NCBI RefSeq assembly: GCF_001368815.1
Contig: NZ_CTEI01000002.1
Location: forward strand, 248,001-312,000
DNA length: 64,000 nt
Direction of reading: 5' to 3'
Origin: Paraliobacillus sp. PM-2
GTDB taxonomy: Bacteria > Bacillota > Bacilli > Bacillales > Amphibacillaceae
Within the stretch, counting starts at the first letter, position 1. Each line of letters begins with the position of its first letter. A model generated the notes under the pieces. It was not told where the DNA came from, did no database searches, and saw only the letters and a program-made list of their open reading frames with translations. Made by a program: the position numbers and the translations under genes. Shown piece by piece: positions 23,765 to 33,101 of the stretch.

Positions 23765-24199
23765 TTACCACCCTCGTTCAAAATCTTCTTCTTCACTTAC
23801 TAACTGCGTAATACTACCAGAAACATCTACATTCTCAGGCGTACATAAAAAAGTATGCGGGCCTAATTTTTGCATTTCTCCTGAAACAGCATATACCGTT
23901 CCTCCTAAAAAATCAACAATTCGTTTTGCTTGTTGATAATCTATTCTTTGTAAGTTTATCACGACGGAACGACGATTCACAATATGATCAGCAATTTCTT
24001 GTGTTTCATCATAGGACCTAGGTTCACAAAGAACAACTTTTGCAGTTGATTTTACTGATTTTAAACTCACTACATTTTGTGGTTGATGTTTCTCGCTGCG
24101 AGACATATTTTCTGTCTCTTCTTGTTCTTCTTCTGTGTATTCGTATTCATACTCATCTTCAACAGAAAATAACGTTTTAAGTTTATTCTTAATACTCAT
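23765..24199 (-). CDS. sepF: Cell division protein SepF
   Basis: Binds FtsZ, tethers it to the membrane and polymerises into rings. Length 144: an N-terminal amphipathic membrane-binding helix, an acidic linker rich in Glu, and a C-terminal SepF domain (about residues 55-135, with [14 protein letters not shown]-type sequence and [13 protein letters not shown]). It belongs to the ylm operon. Confidence 0.95.
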   Translation of the reverse strand: MSIKNKLKTLFSVEDEYEYEYTEEEQEETENMSRSEKHQPQNVVSLKSVKSTAKVVLCEPRSYDETQEIADHIVNRRSVVINLQRIDYQQAKRIVDFLGGTVYAVSGEMQKLGPHTFLCTPENVDVSGSITQLVSEEEDFERGW

Positions 24200-24211
24200 T
24201 TTTTCACCTCT

Positions 24212-24892
24212 TTATTCATTCGCTCCAACAAGACTTGAACCGATTCGAATATAAGTAGCACCCTCTTCAATAGCAATGTTGTAGTCATTACTCATCCCCA
24301 TAGATAATTCTGAACAAGGGGCATAGTCTAGATGTAAACCTTGTACTTCGTCTCGTAATGCTCGTAACTGACGGAATGTATCTCGTAGGAACGACTCATC
24401 TTCAGTTAGAGGCGCCATGGTCATTAAACCAACGACATGAATATTCGGATAATCTTGCAATTTTTTAATGAAATCAATTACTTCTGATGTTGGTAGACCG
24501 TGCTTTGATTGTTCTTCACTTGTATTTACTTGTATAAAACATGAAATTCGCTTAACCGATCGTTTATTTATTTCTTTTGCTAATGATAAACGGTCAAGTG
24601 AGTGAATAAAATCAATCTCATTTATCACATGTTTCACTTTCTTTGATTGGAGGGATCCAATAAAGTGCCAGACGATATCTTCATCAGTTAAATGATCACG
24701 CTTTTCTTTTAAGCCTTCCATTCGGTTTTCACCTAGGTTAATGATACCAGCTTCAATAGCTTCTGCAGCACGCTCTATACTGACATATTTAGTTACCCCA
24801 ACAATCGTGACTTCATCAGGATTTCTACCTACTTCCGCACATGCATCACTTATTTTTTTTTGTATATCATTTAAGTTAGCTTGTACACTCAA
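24212..24892 (-). CDS. ylmE: YggS/YlmE-family PLP homeostasis protein
   Basis: A 226-residue alanine racemase N-domain barrel that binds pyridoxal phosphate through the Lys in GVTKYVS (about residue 35) and is known to buffer PLP levels rather than racemise. The start is TTG with AAGGGG 9 bases upstream; an in-frame stop closely precedes it. It is next to sepF and the ylmD gene, in conserved order. Confidence 0.93.
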   Translation of the reverse strand: MSVQANLNDIQKKISDACAEVGRNPDEVTIVGVTKYVSIERAAEAIEAGIINLGENRMEGLKEKRDHLTDEDIVWHFIGSLQSKKVKHVINEIDFIHSLDRLSLAKEINKRSVKRISCFIQVNTSEEQSKHGLPTSEVIDFIKKLQDYPNIHVVGLMTMAPLTEDESFLRDTFRQLRALRDEVQGLHLDYAPCSELSMGMSNDYNIAIEEGATYIRIGSSLVGANE

Positions 24893-24921
24893 TTCACATT
24901 ACCCCTTCTATTTGTTCGGTT

Positions 24922-25722
24922 TCATCTTCTGCCAATATAACCTAACATTCTTCCTGTTTGTCCATTTTCGTAGCGATGCGAAAAAAACAAGGAATCACTG
25001 TATGTGCATAGGCTTGACTGATATATATTTTTTGGTTGAATACCTTGATCAATTAAAATATAATAGTTTAGTTTTGAGAGATTAAATAAGTAATTAGAGT
25101 TATCTAACTGATTTGTTACAAGATTACGCCATTTGGCCGGAATATGATCATATACATACTGGTCAATTTCATAATTACAGTAAGCAATCGATGGACCAAT
25201 AGCAACAAGTAATGTATCTAGATTTGCCCCCTGCTCCTGTAATTTTTCAACCATACAACCGGCCATTTGATTTACAGTACCTTTCCAACCTGCATGAGCA
25301 ATCCCGATCCAATTAGTCGATGTATCCCAAAAATAAAGTGGCACACAATCAGCAAACATGGCACTTAATAATACGTTTCTCTCCTTTGTAATTAAACCAT
25401 CCGTATCTTGGAGAGCTGTTGAATCATGAAATGCACCTTTTCCTTTATCATCTGGTGTAACGACATGGATTGCAACCCCATGTGTTTGTTCCCCCATCAC
25501 CCAGTTCTCAATTGGGTAATGTAGTAATTGACTCAATAACTTCCTATTAGTCAGAACATCTACTTTGTTATCATTCACATGCAATCCTAAATTAAAGGAG
25601 TCAAACGGTGGTTCACTAACGCCGCCTTTCCGTGTAGTAAGTCCGACAGTTAAATTAGGATTACTATCATGCCAATTTTTTAATTCAACTATAGATGAAT
25701 GAGTTTGAATAAAAGGTTCCAA
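24922..25722 (-). CDS. ylmD: Purine nucleoside phosphorylase YfiH/LACC1 family (PgeF, formerly polyphenol oxidase)
   Basis: A 266-residue protein of the DUF152/LACC1 family. The metal-site motifs ADCVP and HAGWKG and a downstream CNYEID cysteine are present. Family members act on purine nucleosides, and the homologue has been implicated in correcting peptidoglycan errors. It starts with MEPFIQTHS behind AAGGAGCG. Confidence 0.92.
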   Translation of the reverse strand: MEPFIQTHSSIVELKNWHDSNPNLTVGLTTRKGGVSEPPFDSFNLGLHVNDNKVDVLTNRKLLSQLLHYPIENWVMGEQTHGVAIHVVTPDDKGKGAFHDSTALQDTDGLITKERNVLLSAMFADCVPLYFWDTSTNWIGIAHAGWKGTVNQMAGCMVEKLQEQGANLDTLLVAIGPSIAYCNYEIDQYVYDHIPAKWRNLVTNQLDNSNYLFNLSKLNYYILIDQGIQPKNIYQSSLCTYSDSLFFSHRYENGQTGRMLGYIGRR

Positions 25723-25853
25723 ATCATTCGCTCCTTCGTATTTTTTACTATTTTATCATATAATTGAATTAAATTCTTATGAAAATCGAAATATGTTTAA
25801 ATTACTCATTTTTTAGCTTTAATGATACTATTAATAAATCTACAACCTGTTAA

Positions 25854-26108
25854 TTATTCTAGATTACTCTTCTTTGTTTGTATTAAAATAACATCAGAAC
25901 CCACCGTAACAATATCTTTCCACGGAATTATAATTTCCTCTTGCTTCCCAAACAAAGGAATAACTTTGTTCTTTGCGGCTACAATTAAGTGTGTGATTAT
26001 TCCTTTTTCCTCGTTAATATCTAGGTCAACAATCATCCCTATTTTCTCTCCACTTTCTACTAAGATAATCTCTTTTAACTGCATATTTGTTAAAGTTACC
26101 ATATTCAT
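25854..26108 (-). CDS. ylmC: PRC-barrel protein YlmC/YmxH
   Basis: An 84-residue protein made of one PRC-barrel fold (KIGMIVDLDINEEKGIITHLIV). Members of this family are sporulation-associated in Bacillus, with no known enzymatic role. The ATG two codons further on is an alternative start. It is placed after sigG and before ylmD, as in Bacillus. Confidence 0.88.
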   Translation of the reverse strand: MNMVTLTNMQLKEIILVESGEKIGMIVDLDINEEKGIITHLIVAAKNKVIPLFGKQEEIIIPWKDIVTVGSDVILIQTKKSNLE

Positions 26109-26276
26109 ACCCCCACCTTTTACTAGTGATTATATGCAAGGTTTATTATTTTTTTATCTATTTCACCGAAAAATCAGGTTAATTTATAAAAGTATAAAAG
26201 AAATTAAATTTAATTTCTGAACGAAGCATGTTTATATAGGTATTAGTAAATTCAATCACCTATTATATTTAAAAAA

Positions 26277-26306
26277 CAGATACCCCCTTTAGTACAGGTG
26301 TATCTG
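26277..26306 (-). terminator. Terminator after sigG
   Basis: On the minus strand CAGATAC pairs with GTATCTG, with CC/GG continuing inside after one mismatch, and a run of six U residues follows. It lies about 50 bases after the sigG stop and separates sigG from ylmC. Confidence 0.75.
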
Positions 26307-26357
26307 CTTCTCAAAAAATCATATTAAATAATAGTATTTCATTTTACTATTGATACC

Positions 26358-27137
26358 TTATTCAAACATTTCTTTATTCATTTCTTGCATTGCTGCTTTT
26401 TCTAACCGTGAAACCTGTGCCTGGGATATACCAATCTCTTCAGCAACCTCCATTTGTGTTTTCCCTTGAAAGAAACGTTTCGTTAAAATCATTTTTTCCC
26501 GTTCGTTGAGACGGTGCATCCCTTCTTTTAATGAAATTTGATCTAGCCAATTAGCCTCTTTGTCTTTATCATCGCTAATTTGATCCATTACAAAAATAGG
26601 ATCTCCACCATCATTATAGATTGGTTCAAATAAAGATACGGGGTCTTGAATGGCATCCATCGCAAAAACTATGTCAGCATGTGGAACACCCATTTCTTTA
26701 GCAATCTCCATAGGTGTTGGCTCTTTTAAAGATTTGCTCATTAACTTTTCTCTTACTTGTAATGCTTTATATGCCGTGTCACGTAAAGATCTAGAAACAC
26801 GAATGGGATTATTATCCCTTAAATAACGGCGAATTTCGCCAATAATCATAGGTACAGCGTAAGTAGAAAATCTAACATTTTGCTTCAAATCAAAATTATC
26901 GATTGATTTCATCAAACCGATGCAACCTACTTGAAATAAATCATCACCATACTCTCCACGATTTTGAAATCGTTGTATAATACTTAATACTAAACGTAGA
27001 TTTCCATTGACTAATTTTTCTCGCGCACTTAAGTCACCATCTTGCATTTCTTTAAACAATTTACGCATTTCGTCATTTTTAAGTACAGGTAATGTAGATG
27101 TATCTACACCGCAAATTTCAACTTTATGTTTTGTCAT
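26358..27137 (-). CDS. sigG: RNA polymerase sigma factor G (late forespore)
   Basis: A 259-residue sigma-70 family protein. The N-terminus MTKHKVEICGVDTSTLPVL is the characteristic anti-sigma-sensitive start of sigma-G. It is followed by region 2 (GCIGLMKSIDNFD, FSTYAVPMIIGEIRRYLRD) and a region 4 helix-turn-helix (TQMEVAEEIGISQAQVSRLEK). It directs late forespore genes after engulfment. It follows sigE, with a sigma-F/G promoter in the gap. Confidence 0.97.
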   Translation of the reverse strand: MTKHKVEICGVDTSTLPVLKNDEMRKLFKEMQDGDLSAREKLVNGNLRLVLSIIQRFQNRGEYGDDLFQVGCIGLMKSIDNFDLKQNVRFSTYAVPMIIGEIRRYLRDNNPIRVSRSLRDTAYKALQVREKLMSKSLKEPTPMEIAKEMGVPHADIVFAMDAIQDPVSLFEPIYNDGGDPIFVMDQISDDKDKEANWLDQISLKEGMHRLNEREKMILTKRFFQGKTQMEVAEEIGISQAQVSRLEKAAMQEMNKEMFE

Positions 27138-27157
27138 GATTTACCCTCCCGTTTGGA

Positions 27158-27180
27158 GATGCTGTTCATGGAACAGTATC
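27158..27180 (-). other. Inverted repeat in the sigE-sigG gap
   Basis: GATGCTGTTC (27158-27167) and GAACAGTATC (27171-27180) form a 10-bp stem with one G:U-type mismatch and a 3-base loop. One arm overlaps the -10 of the sigG promoter, so the RNA hairpin can form fully only in read-through transcripts from sigE. Confidence 0.65.
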
Positions 27181-27203
27181 ACCACCGGGAAGAGCTTTTA
27201 TGC
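27174..27203 (-). promoter_or_regulatory. Sigma-F/sigma-G promoter of sigG
   Basis: On the minus strand GCATA (27203-27199) and GGTGATACTG (27183-27174) are separated by 15 bases. This matches the forespore consensus (GYATA, about 15 bases, GGNNANAMT). The predicted start is about 30 bases before the sigG ATG. Confidence 0.82.
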
Positions 27204-27258
27204 AGGAAAAATTTCCTTTTTAAATAAAAAACTCCTCCTAACACAGTAGTAACAAGGA

Positions 27259-27981
27259 TTACACCATTTTATTAAATTCTTTTTGAAGTCTTCGAATAAT
27301 TTTCTTTTCTAATCGCGAAATATATGATTGCGAAATACCTAACATATCAGCAACATCTTTTTGCGTTTTTTCTTGATTACCAACTAAACCAAAGCGTAGT
27401 TCCATAATTTGTTTCTCCCGCTCATTTAGTTGCTCTAAAGCATTTTTTAACAGTTTTTTATCTACATCTGCATCTAAGTCTTTAATCGTTATATCTTCAT
27501 CTGTGCCAAGAATATCAGATAATAGCAACTCATTCCCATCCCAATCAATATTTAAGGGCTCATCAAATGATACTTCTGATTTCAATTTATTATTCTTTCT
27601 TAAATACATTAAAATTTCATTCTCTATACACCTAGATGCATACGTAGCTAATTTAATTTTTTTATCTACATTAAAGGTATTAATTGCCTTTATTAAGCCA
27701 ATAGTTCCAATGCTAATTAAATCTTCAATATTTATACCCGTATTTTCAAATTTTCTAGCTATGTATACCACTAAACGCAAATTCCGCTCTATTAACATAG
27801 CCCTTGCTGCCTTATCACCATCAGGTAGTTTTTTTAATAATACTTGTTCTTCCTCTTTTGATAAAGGAGGTGGCAGTGCTTCGCTTCCACCAATATAATA
27901 TATCTCTTTTGGTTTTATCCCCAATTTTATCCGAATCGTATACCAACTAAGTTTTATACGAAAAAGCCATTTTTTAAACAA
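27259..27981 (-). CDS. sigE: RNA polymerase sigma factor E precursor (pro-sigma-E)
   Basis: A 240-residue mother-cell sigma factor. The basic, amphipathic pro-region (about 28 residues) ends at [14 protein letters not shown], the conserved site cut by SpoIIGA. Regions 2 and 4 are nearly textbook ([36 protein letters not shown]). The start is TTG, with AAGGGGG 8 bases upstream; there is no in-frame ATG near the N-terminus. It lies directly downstream of spoIIGA, its processing protease. Confidence 0.97.
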   Translation of the reverse strand: MFKKWLFRIKLSWYTIRIKLGIKPKEIYYIGGSEALPPPLSKEEEQVLLKKLPDGDKAARAMLIERNLRLVVYIARKFENTGINIEDLISIGTIGLIKAINTFNVDKKIKLATYASRCIENEILMYLRKNNKLKSEVSFDEPLNIDWDGNELLLSDILGTDEDITIKDLDADVDKKLLKNALEQLNEREKQIMELRFGLVGNQEKTQKDVADMLGISQSYISRLEKKIIRRLQKEFNKMV

Positions 27982-27994
27982 TTCCTCTTCCCCC

Positions 27995-28915
27995 TTAAGC
28001 TAATTGTAAAGTAGTTTGATTAAATAAAGCTGGATGTAATAGACAATGATAACTTCCGTCAGGAGCTAATTGACCAAATTGTACTCCGACAATTACATTA
28101 GATGCTTGTATTTGCTGATTATCATAGTAAATAGTGAATTTTTCCGGCTTAAATGCAAGCATGAATTGTGGTTGCCCCGAGACACCGTGATAAGGAACAA
28201 TATCAATTGGTTTTGAAAAGTATTGCTCTAACTTTTCAAATCGATAATCCTCTTGCGCTTTTTTCATTTGTTTCATTTGTTCCTCTGAAAAAAGCTGTTT
28301 GATTACTGTATAATCACAAACCACAATGTTCTTTTTTGTGATTGGATCAATTAATTGATTTCCACTGTCAACATAACCGGTTGTGGAGACCATAATGTTA
28401 TTGTATTGAAACGATACATGCATGATTTGATCTGCTTGGAATTGAGTTAAAGTGTGCTTGTCCAGACGATTTTTGGTAAACACCCAAACAATTGGAAATC
28501 CAAAAATAACAAAGGTCCAACTTATTGGATCACCTAAACCGCTACTCCACGTTACAATTCCTGTCGGAGATAATTGAGCTGGGCTCGAAAGAAAAAAATG
28601 AATTGCTGTTAGCGCTCCTCCTAGTGCGAAAGTAACGAAATAAAACGTAAGCAACAAGCGACATACCTTTTTAGGGTGTTTGAATCCAAATCCAATAATA
28701 ATAACTAATATGGATATACATAATTTCCCGACTGGATGAAGTAAAATAGAGGATGGATAAAATACTGTTATAGGTACAAATAATGATGCGACACAGGCCC
28801 CAATAAAGATAGGCCAATTTTTTGCATTTACCTTAGCCATATGTCTAGTTAATAACAATATCATCCAATCCAGCAAGATATTAAGAAGCCAAACCGCATC
28901 TAAGTATATAATTAT
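27995..28915 (-). CDS. spoIIGA: Sporulation sigma-E factor-processing peptidase SpoIIGA, non-canonical start codon
   Basis: Membrane aspartic protease that cleaves pro-sigma-E in the mother cell after a septal signal. Five or so N-terminal membrane segments precede a soluble domain with the protease motif DSGN (in YVDSGNQL) and a C-terminal half of normal length. The conserved N-terminus [10 protein letters not shown] lies upstream of any ATG, GTG or TTG. The frame opens after a stop at 28916-28918 with ATA ATT ATA TAC. AGGAGG (28928-28923) is spaced 7 bases from the ATA and 10 from the ATT. I therefore place the start at this ATA, or alternatively the ATT at 28912. The first ordinary start, a TTG at 28876, would remove half of the first membrane helix. 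Confidence 0.88.
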   Translation of the reverse strand: MIIYLDAVWLLNILLDWMILLLTRHMAKVNAKNWPIFIGACVASLFVPITVFYPSSILLHPVGKLCISILVIIIGFGFKHPKKVCRLLLTFYFVTFALGGALTAIHFFLSSPAQLSPTGIVTWSSGLGDPISWTFVIFGFPIVWVFTKNRLDKHTLTQFQADQIMHVSFQYNNIMVSTTGYVDSGNQLIDPITKKNIVVCDYTVIKQLFSEEQMKQMKKAQEDYRFEKLEQYFSKPIDIVPYHGVSGQPQFMLAFKPEKFTIYYDNQQIQASNVIVGVQFGQLAPDGSYHCLLHPALFNQTTLQLA

Positions 28916-28950
28916 CTATTAACCTCCTCTCTTACCTCTTCGTTGTGACT

Positions 28951-28983
28951 AGTATAACGAAAACAAATTTCAATGTCTGTCAG
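28951..28983 (-). promoter_or_regulatory. Candidate spoIIG promoter with long spacer
   Basis: On the minus strand CTGACA (28983-28978) and TATACT (28956-28951) are separated by 21 bases. The Spo0A-activated spoIIG promoter of Bacillus subtilis is known for an unusually long spacer of about 22 bases. A TGTCAAA element further upstream (29031-29037, + strand) resembles a Spo0A box. Assigned by pattern only. Confidence 0.45.
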
Positions 28984-29111
28984 ATATTGTCTGTTGTTAT
29001 ATGCATTTTTTAAGAAATTACGTGTAATATTGTCAAAAGAACCAATGTTAAAATAAACTGAGGGTAACTTTGTACAGAAAGATGGACAGTTTATATAAAA
29101 ACACTCAACAA

Positions 29112-29155
29112 AAAAAGGCTTCGATCAAACATTACTGAATGATCGAAGCCTTTTT
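29112..29155 (-). terminator. Terminator after ftsZ
   Basis: A 16-bp perfect stem, AAAAAGGCTTCGATCA (29112-29127) and its complement (29140-29155), with a 12-base loop and T/A runs on both sides, directly follows the ftsZ stop. It closes the division operon before spoIIGA. Confidence 0.9.
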
Positions 29156-29181
29156 ATTATTTTTAATTGAAAAACCCTTAT

Positions 29182-30309
29182 TTATCTTCGACGATTCCTA
29201 TTACGCAAAAAGGTAGGAATATCTAAGGTATCTTCTTCTTCTTTGTATCTTTGTTGTTCTTGTGGTTCTTGATTTACAGGTTCACGTCTTTTTTCACTTG
29301 TTGGTGCAGTCTTTTTAGCGATTGGTCGTTTTTTAGGTTGACCTGTATCAATTTGTGATTCATCAAAGCCTGTTGCAATAACTGTCACAACAATTTCTTC
29401 TTTTAAGTTTTCATTTATAACTGAACCAAATATTACATTTACTTCTTGATCAGCCGCTGATGTTACAATATCTGCTGCTTCTTGCACTTCATACAAGCTA
29501 AGATTTGCGCCACCAGTAATATTCATTAGTACACCATGCGCACCGTCGATTGAAGTTTCTAATAATGGAGAGGAAATAGCTTTTTTAGCAGCCTCAGTTG
29601 CTCTACTTTCTCCAGTAGCTACTCCGATCCCCATTAATGCCGATCCTTTGTCAGACATTATCGTTTTAACGTCAGCAAAGTCCACATTAATTAACCCCGG
29701 TGTAGCAATTAAATCAGATATGCCTTGAACACCTTGACGTAACACATTATCTGCTTCACGGAAAGCTTCTAACATAGGTGTATTCTTATCTATGATTTCT
29801 AATAAGCGATCATTTGGAATTACAATAAGTGTATCTACACTTGATTTTAGACCGTCTATTCCTGAAACTGCCTGTGTAGAACGTTTTCTACCTTCAAAAG
29901 TAAATGGTCGAGTCACTACGCCCACTGTTAAAGCACCTAATTCTTTAGCTACTTGTGCAATAACTGGAGCTGCCCCAGTACCTGTACCTCCGCCCATTCC
30001 AGCAGTAACAAAAATCATATCAGCACCTTGTAATACTTCTTCTAGTTGTTCTTTACTTTCTTCGGCTGCTTTTCTACCTACTTCCGGATTCGCACCTGCC
30101 CCTAATCCTCTAGTTAATTTTGTGCCTATTTGAATTTTTACTTCTGCTTTAGATAAATTCAATGCTTGTGAATCGGTATTAACAGCGATAAATTCTACAC
30201 CTTGTACCCCATGTTCAATCATACGGTTTACAGCATTATTTCCACCGCCACCAACACCTATTACTTTTATTGTTGCAAGTTGATCCATCTCCGTATCAAA
30301 CTCTAACAT
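29182..30309 (-). CDS. ftsZ: Cell division GTPase FtsZ
   Basis: Tubulin homologue that forms the Z ring. The 375 residues show the tubulin signature [11 protein letters not shown] (about 104-114), the N-terminal GTP site [15 protein letters not shown], a variable Gln/Glu/Lys-rich linker (about 320-360), and the conserved C-terminal peptide [13 protein letters not shown] that binds FtsA, SepF and others. It follows ftsA with a 115-base gap. Confidence 0.99.
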   Translation of the reverse strand: MLEFDTEMDQLATIKVIGVGGGGNNAVNRMIEHGVQGVEFIAVNTDSQALNLSKAEVKIQIGTKLTRGLGAGANPEVGRKAAEESKEQLEEVLQGADMIFVTAGMGGGTGTGAAPVIAQVAKELGALTVGVVTRPFTFEGRKRSTQAVSGIDGLKSSVDTLIVIPNDRLLEIIDKNTPMLEAFREADNVLRQGVQGISDLIATPGLINVDFADVKTIMSDKGSALMGIGVATGESRATEAAKKAISSPLLETSIDGAHGVLMNITGGANLSLYEVQEAADIVTSAADQEVNVIFGSVINENLKEEIVVTVIATGFDESQIDTGQPKKRPIAKKTAPTSEKRREPVNQEPQEQQRYKEEEDTLDIPTFLRNRNRRR

Positions 30310-30424
30310 GTTCGTTCCTCCTAATTTGCAAGTTTACTAGATTCCCTGATGTATTTTTTCTTTATGAGAGGTTTTTGTCCAAACAATTATGTATGTAATA
30401 AGCTTGAACACCTAATTTTTACAT

Positions 30425-31711
30425 TTAGTCAAAAAAGTATTTAAATAAGTTAGCAATACTAGAGTCTTTTTTCTTTGTTGTTTGTCTACTCTCTTCATCT
30501 TTTTCAACTCTTTTTTGCTTCGTTGACTTTTTATCTGTGTAATCTGCAAAAGACACTGCACCAGATAATTGTTTCCCTTGAATTTTTGCATTATGGTAGG
30601 AAAATTTTAAGATGCCAACGCCCGAAGTATATTGTGACTCTCTAACACCTATGTAATCAGGAATTGCAATACGCACATTAGCATTAAATAAATCTTGTGC
30701 TAATTCTAATGCACCTGGCATGCGCATACAACCACCGGTAAGTACAAATCCACCGGGTAATTCAGAGTACCCCATTTTTTTTATTTCTCTGGCAGCAAAA
30801 GCATAAATCTCTTCTAACCTTGCTTCAATCATATCAGAAATATCTAATTGATTAAATATCTGCTTTTGATCGCTTCCAATAATTGACGTTTCAAATGTCT
30901 CCTCTTCACGTGCATCCTCATAAAAAGCATGTCCGTATTTCATTTTAATTTCCTCTGCATCTTCTGATGTTGTTCTTAAGCCGATCGAGATGTCTTTTGT
31001 TATATTATCTCCACCTAATGGAACAACACTAGTAGAAATCAAATGATCATTTTCAAATACAGCTACTGTAGTATTACCTCCACCTACATCTATTAATGCC
31101 ACGCCAAGATTTTTCTCATCTTTAGACAAAGCAATAGATCCGGCTGCAAGTGATTGCAGACATATATCAATGACTTCCAATCCAGCTCGCTCAACACATT
31201 TTAATACGTTATGTAACATTGTTCTAGAACAAGTAATAATTGTACCTTCCATTTCAAGACGGACACCAATCATTCCTCTTGGATCAGTAATTTCGTCTAA
31301 GCCATCAACTATAAATTGTTTTGGCACAACATCAATAATTTCTCGTTCTGGTGGAATAGAAATTACTTGAGCTGCATCAATTACTCTTGTTACATCTTCA
31401 TTGCCAATTTCACGGTTATCACTGGAAACAGCAACTACCCCATGACATGGTTGAAGTTGAACATGGTTGCCATTCACACCTACAATCACACGATCAATTT
31501 GCATATCAACCATTCTTTCTGCTTGTTCTACAGCTGTTTTGATTGATTGAACCGTTTGGTCAATATCTACAATGGCGCCTTTTTTCATTCCATTTGAATT
31601 GGCTGTACCAACCCCAATAATGTTTAATGAATCATTTAACACTTCACCAATAATTACTTTTATTTTTGATGTACCTATATCAAGGCTGACTAAAATTTCA
31701 TTGTTGTTCAC
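30425..31711 (-). CDS. ftsA: Cell division protein FtsA
   Basis: Actin-like ATPase that links FtsZ to the membrane. The phosphate 1 motif LVSLDIGTSKIKV is at the N-terminus, the 1C subdomain follows, and VGGGNTTVAVF and VLTGGCMRMPG complete the nucleotide site. The C-terminus SSIANLFKYFF is a clear amphipathic membrane-targeting helix. Length 428. AGGAGG precedes the ATG. Confidence 0.98.
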   Translation of the reverse strand: MNNNEILVSLDIGTSKIKVIIGEVLNDSLNIIGVGTANSNGMKKGAIVDIDQTVQSIKTAVEQAERMVDMQIDRVIVGVNGNHVQLQPCHGVVAVSSDNREIGNEDVTRVIDAAQVISIPPEREIIDVVPKQFIVDGLDEITDPRGMIGVRLEMEGTIITCSRTMLHNVLKCVERAGLEVIDICLQSLAAGSIALSKDEKNLGVALIDVGGGNTTVAVFENDHLISTSVVPLGGDNITKDISIGLRTTSEDAEEIKMKYGHAFYEDAREEETFETSIIGSDQKQIFNQLDISDMIEARLEEIYAFAAREIKKMGYSELPGGFVLTGGCMRMPGALELAQDLFNANVRIAIPDYIGVRESQYTSGVGILKFSYHNAKIQGKQLSGAVSFADYTDKKSTKQKRVEKDEESRQTTKKKDSSIANLFKYFFD

Positions 31712-32029
31712 AAGTAAGGCACCTCCTACACTTAGGTTACAAAGTATAAAACTTTACTAATTAATTATTAAAAAATAATCTAAACATTTACATAAGTTTG
31801 TTAATATATGTAACTACCATTCTAACATGTTTTCATCTAATTGGTAGATTAGTTTTATTATAAATTATAATTGAATGAATATAAACCGAGAAAATTGTCA
31901 CTATTATATTCCACTAAATTGTCAGTATGTTCAAGAATGTAGAACAGTTTAAAAAACATTCTGTATAAACTTTACTACAATATTCTACATATAGCGAATG
32001 TTTTCCTCTATACAAAAAAATTAAATATG
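31712..32029. promoter_or_regulatory. 318-bp AT-rich region upstream of ftsA, candidate promoters
   Basis: This stretch separates sbp from ftsA and contains no open frame of interest. On the minus strand ATGAAA followed by GTTAGAATGG resembles a sigma-H promoter (AGGAWWW, about 11-13 bases, GAATWW), and TTGAAC with TATAAT 20 bases away is a poorly spaced sigma-A candidate. In Bacillus subtilis ftsAZ has multiple promoters here, including a sigma-H one used at sporulation. By-eye match only. Confidence 0.4.
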
Positions 32030-32374
32030 CTATTTTTTTGATTTTCTTTTTTGAAATAAATGCCTTCGTATGATCGCTATATTTTGAAATAATCTTACAC
32101 CAAAGGCAAAAACAGCGGCCAAGTATAAATCAATTCCCAGTTTAACCCCTAGGAATGCTAATAAAACAGCTAATCCAATATTAAAAAAGAACCCCGACAG
32201 GAAAATTTTCTGATCAAAAGTTTGATCCAAATGTGCGCGTATACCCCCAAACAAAGTATCCAAAGCTGCTAATACAGCAATAGATAGATATTGTGAATAT
32301 TGATCAGGTACTGTAAAATCTGTTAAAAGTCCTAGTGAAATACCAATAATTAAGAAAATGGCTGGTAACCACAT
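32030..32374 (-). CDS. sbp: Small basic protein Sbp (DUF1290)
   Basis: A 114-residue membrane protein with three or four hydrophobic segments and a highly basic tail (RRHLFQKRKSKK). It carries the family stretch SIAVLAALDTLFGGIRAHL. Function unknown; it is conserved between the ylxX gene and ftsA in Firmicutes. Its ATG overlaps the stop of ylxX. Confidence 0.92.
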   Translation of the reverse strand: MWLPAIFLIIGISLGLLTDFTVPDQYSQYLSIAVLAALDTLFGGIRAHLDQTFDQKIFLSGFFFNIGLAVLLAFLGVKLGIDLYLAAVFAFGVRLFQNIAIIRRHLFQKRKSKK

Positions 32375-33087
32375 TATTCTTCACCTGTTTCTTCATTTAC
32401 TTCAACTAAATCAAAATTAATTCTCTCTTGATAGGCAGGAAGTGTCATCTCTTCTATCAAAGTAAATTGCATTGACATATTTTCAATAGAGAAATCATCT
32501 TTTGATTGACTAACTTCCATGTAATCCATTAATCTTTGAGGATTATCAGACAGAACATATACCTCAATTGGTAAATCAGGTAATGCATGATTGTTAACAT
32601 ATGTTTCACCATTAACATATCTGATTGGTGATGTCGTAACAATTCGCTCATTTTCTATAGCAATATCTTTTGCCCCGTATGTATTTAACTCATTTAATAA
32701 TCGATTTAATAATTCTGGTGAAACCGTTGGATATTCTTGCGCATAAGGTGAATCTATGAAAATACCATCTATAGTTATTTTTACACCATCACTCGTTTTT
32801 TCTACTAGTCCTGCCTTTTTTTTCAGTTCTTGAATTGAATTTTGCAAAGCAGCAACTTGCTCCTGTTCAGATTGATCTTGGTATTCTTCTAGCACTACTT
32901 CTAATTTGTCTAATTGCTGATATAACAATTGCTGTTGTTGTTGTTCTTCTTGCAATTGCGCACGCACTTCCCACAAATCTCTCGTTTCTCGTTGTTTAGA
33001 ACTACTTGTTGTTTGAAATTGTATTGCTATCATAAATCCAATAAATATACATAAAATGGATACGATAATTTTACTTTTTAATGACAA
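32374..33087 (-). CDS. ylxX: DUF881 family protein YlxX
   Basis: One N-terminal membrane anchor (about residues 5-25), a coiled coil rich in Gln (about 35-80), and a DUF881 domain outside the membrane. A paralogue, ylxW, is next to it. The start is uncertain: a TTG is used here because AAGGTGAT lies 8 bases upstream, whereas a GTG three codons earlier overlaps that ribosome site. Role unknown, probably in division or envelope work by location. Confidence 0.85.
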   Translation of the reverse strand: MSLKSKIIVSILCIFIGFMIAIQFQTTSSSKQRETRDLWEVRAQLQEEQQQQQLLYQQLDKLEVVLEEYQDQSEQEQVAALQNSIQELKKKAGLVEKTSDGVKITIDGIFIDSPYAQEYPTVSPELLNRLLNELNTYGAKDIAIENERIVTTSPIRYVNGETYVNNHALPDLPIEVYVLSDNPQRLMDYMEVSQSKDDFSIENMSMQFTLIEEMTLPAYQERINFDLVEVNEETGEE

Positions 33088-33101
33088 TCCTATCACCTTA
33101 C

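Noticed and set aside
28864-28876. TTG at 28876 as the spoIIGA start
   Set aside because: It would lose the conserved [10 protein letters not shown] segment and part of the first membrane helix, and it has no ribosome site.
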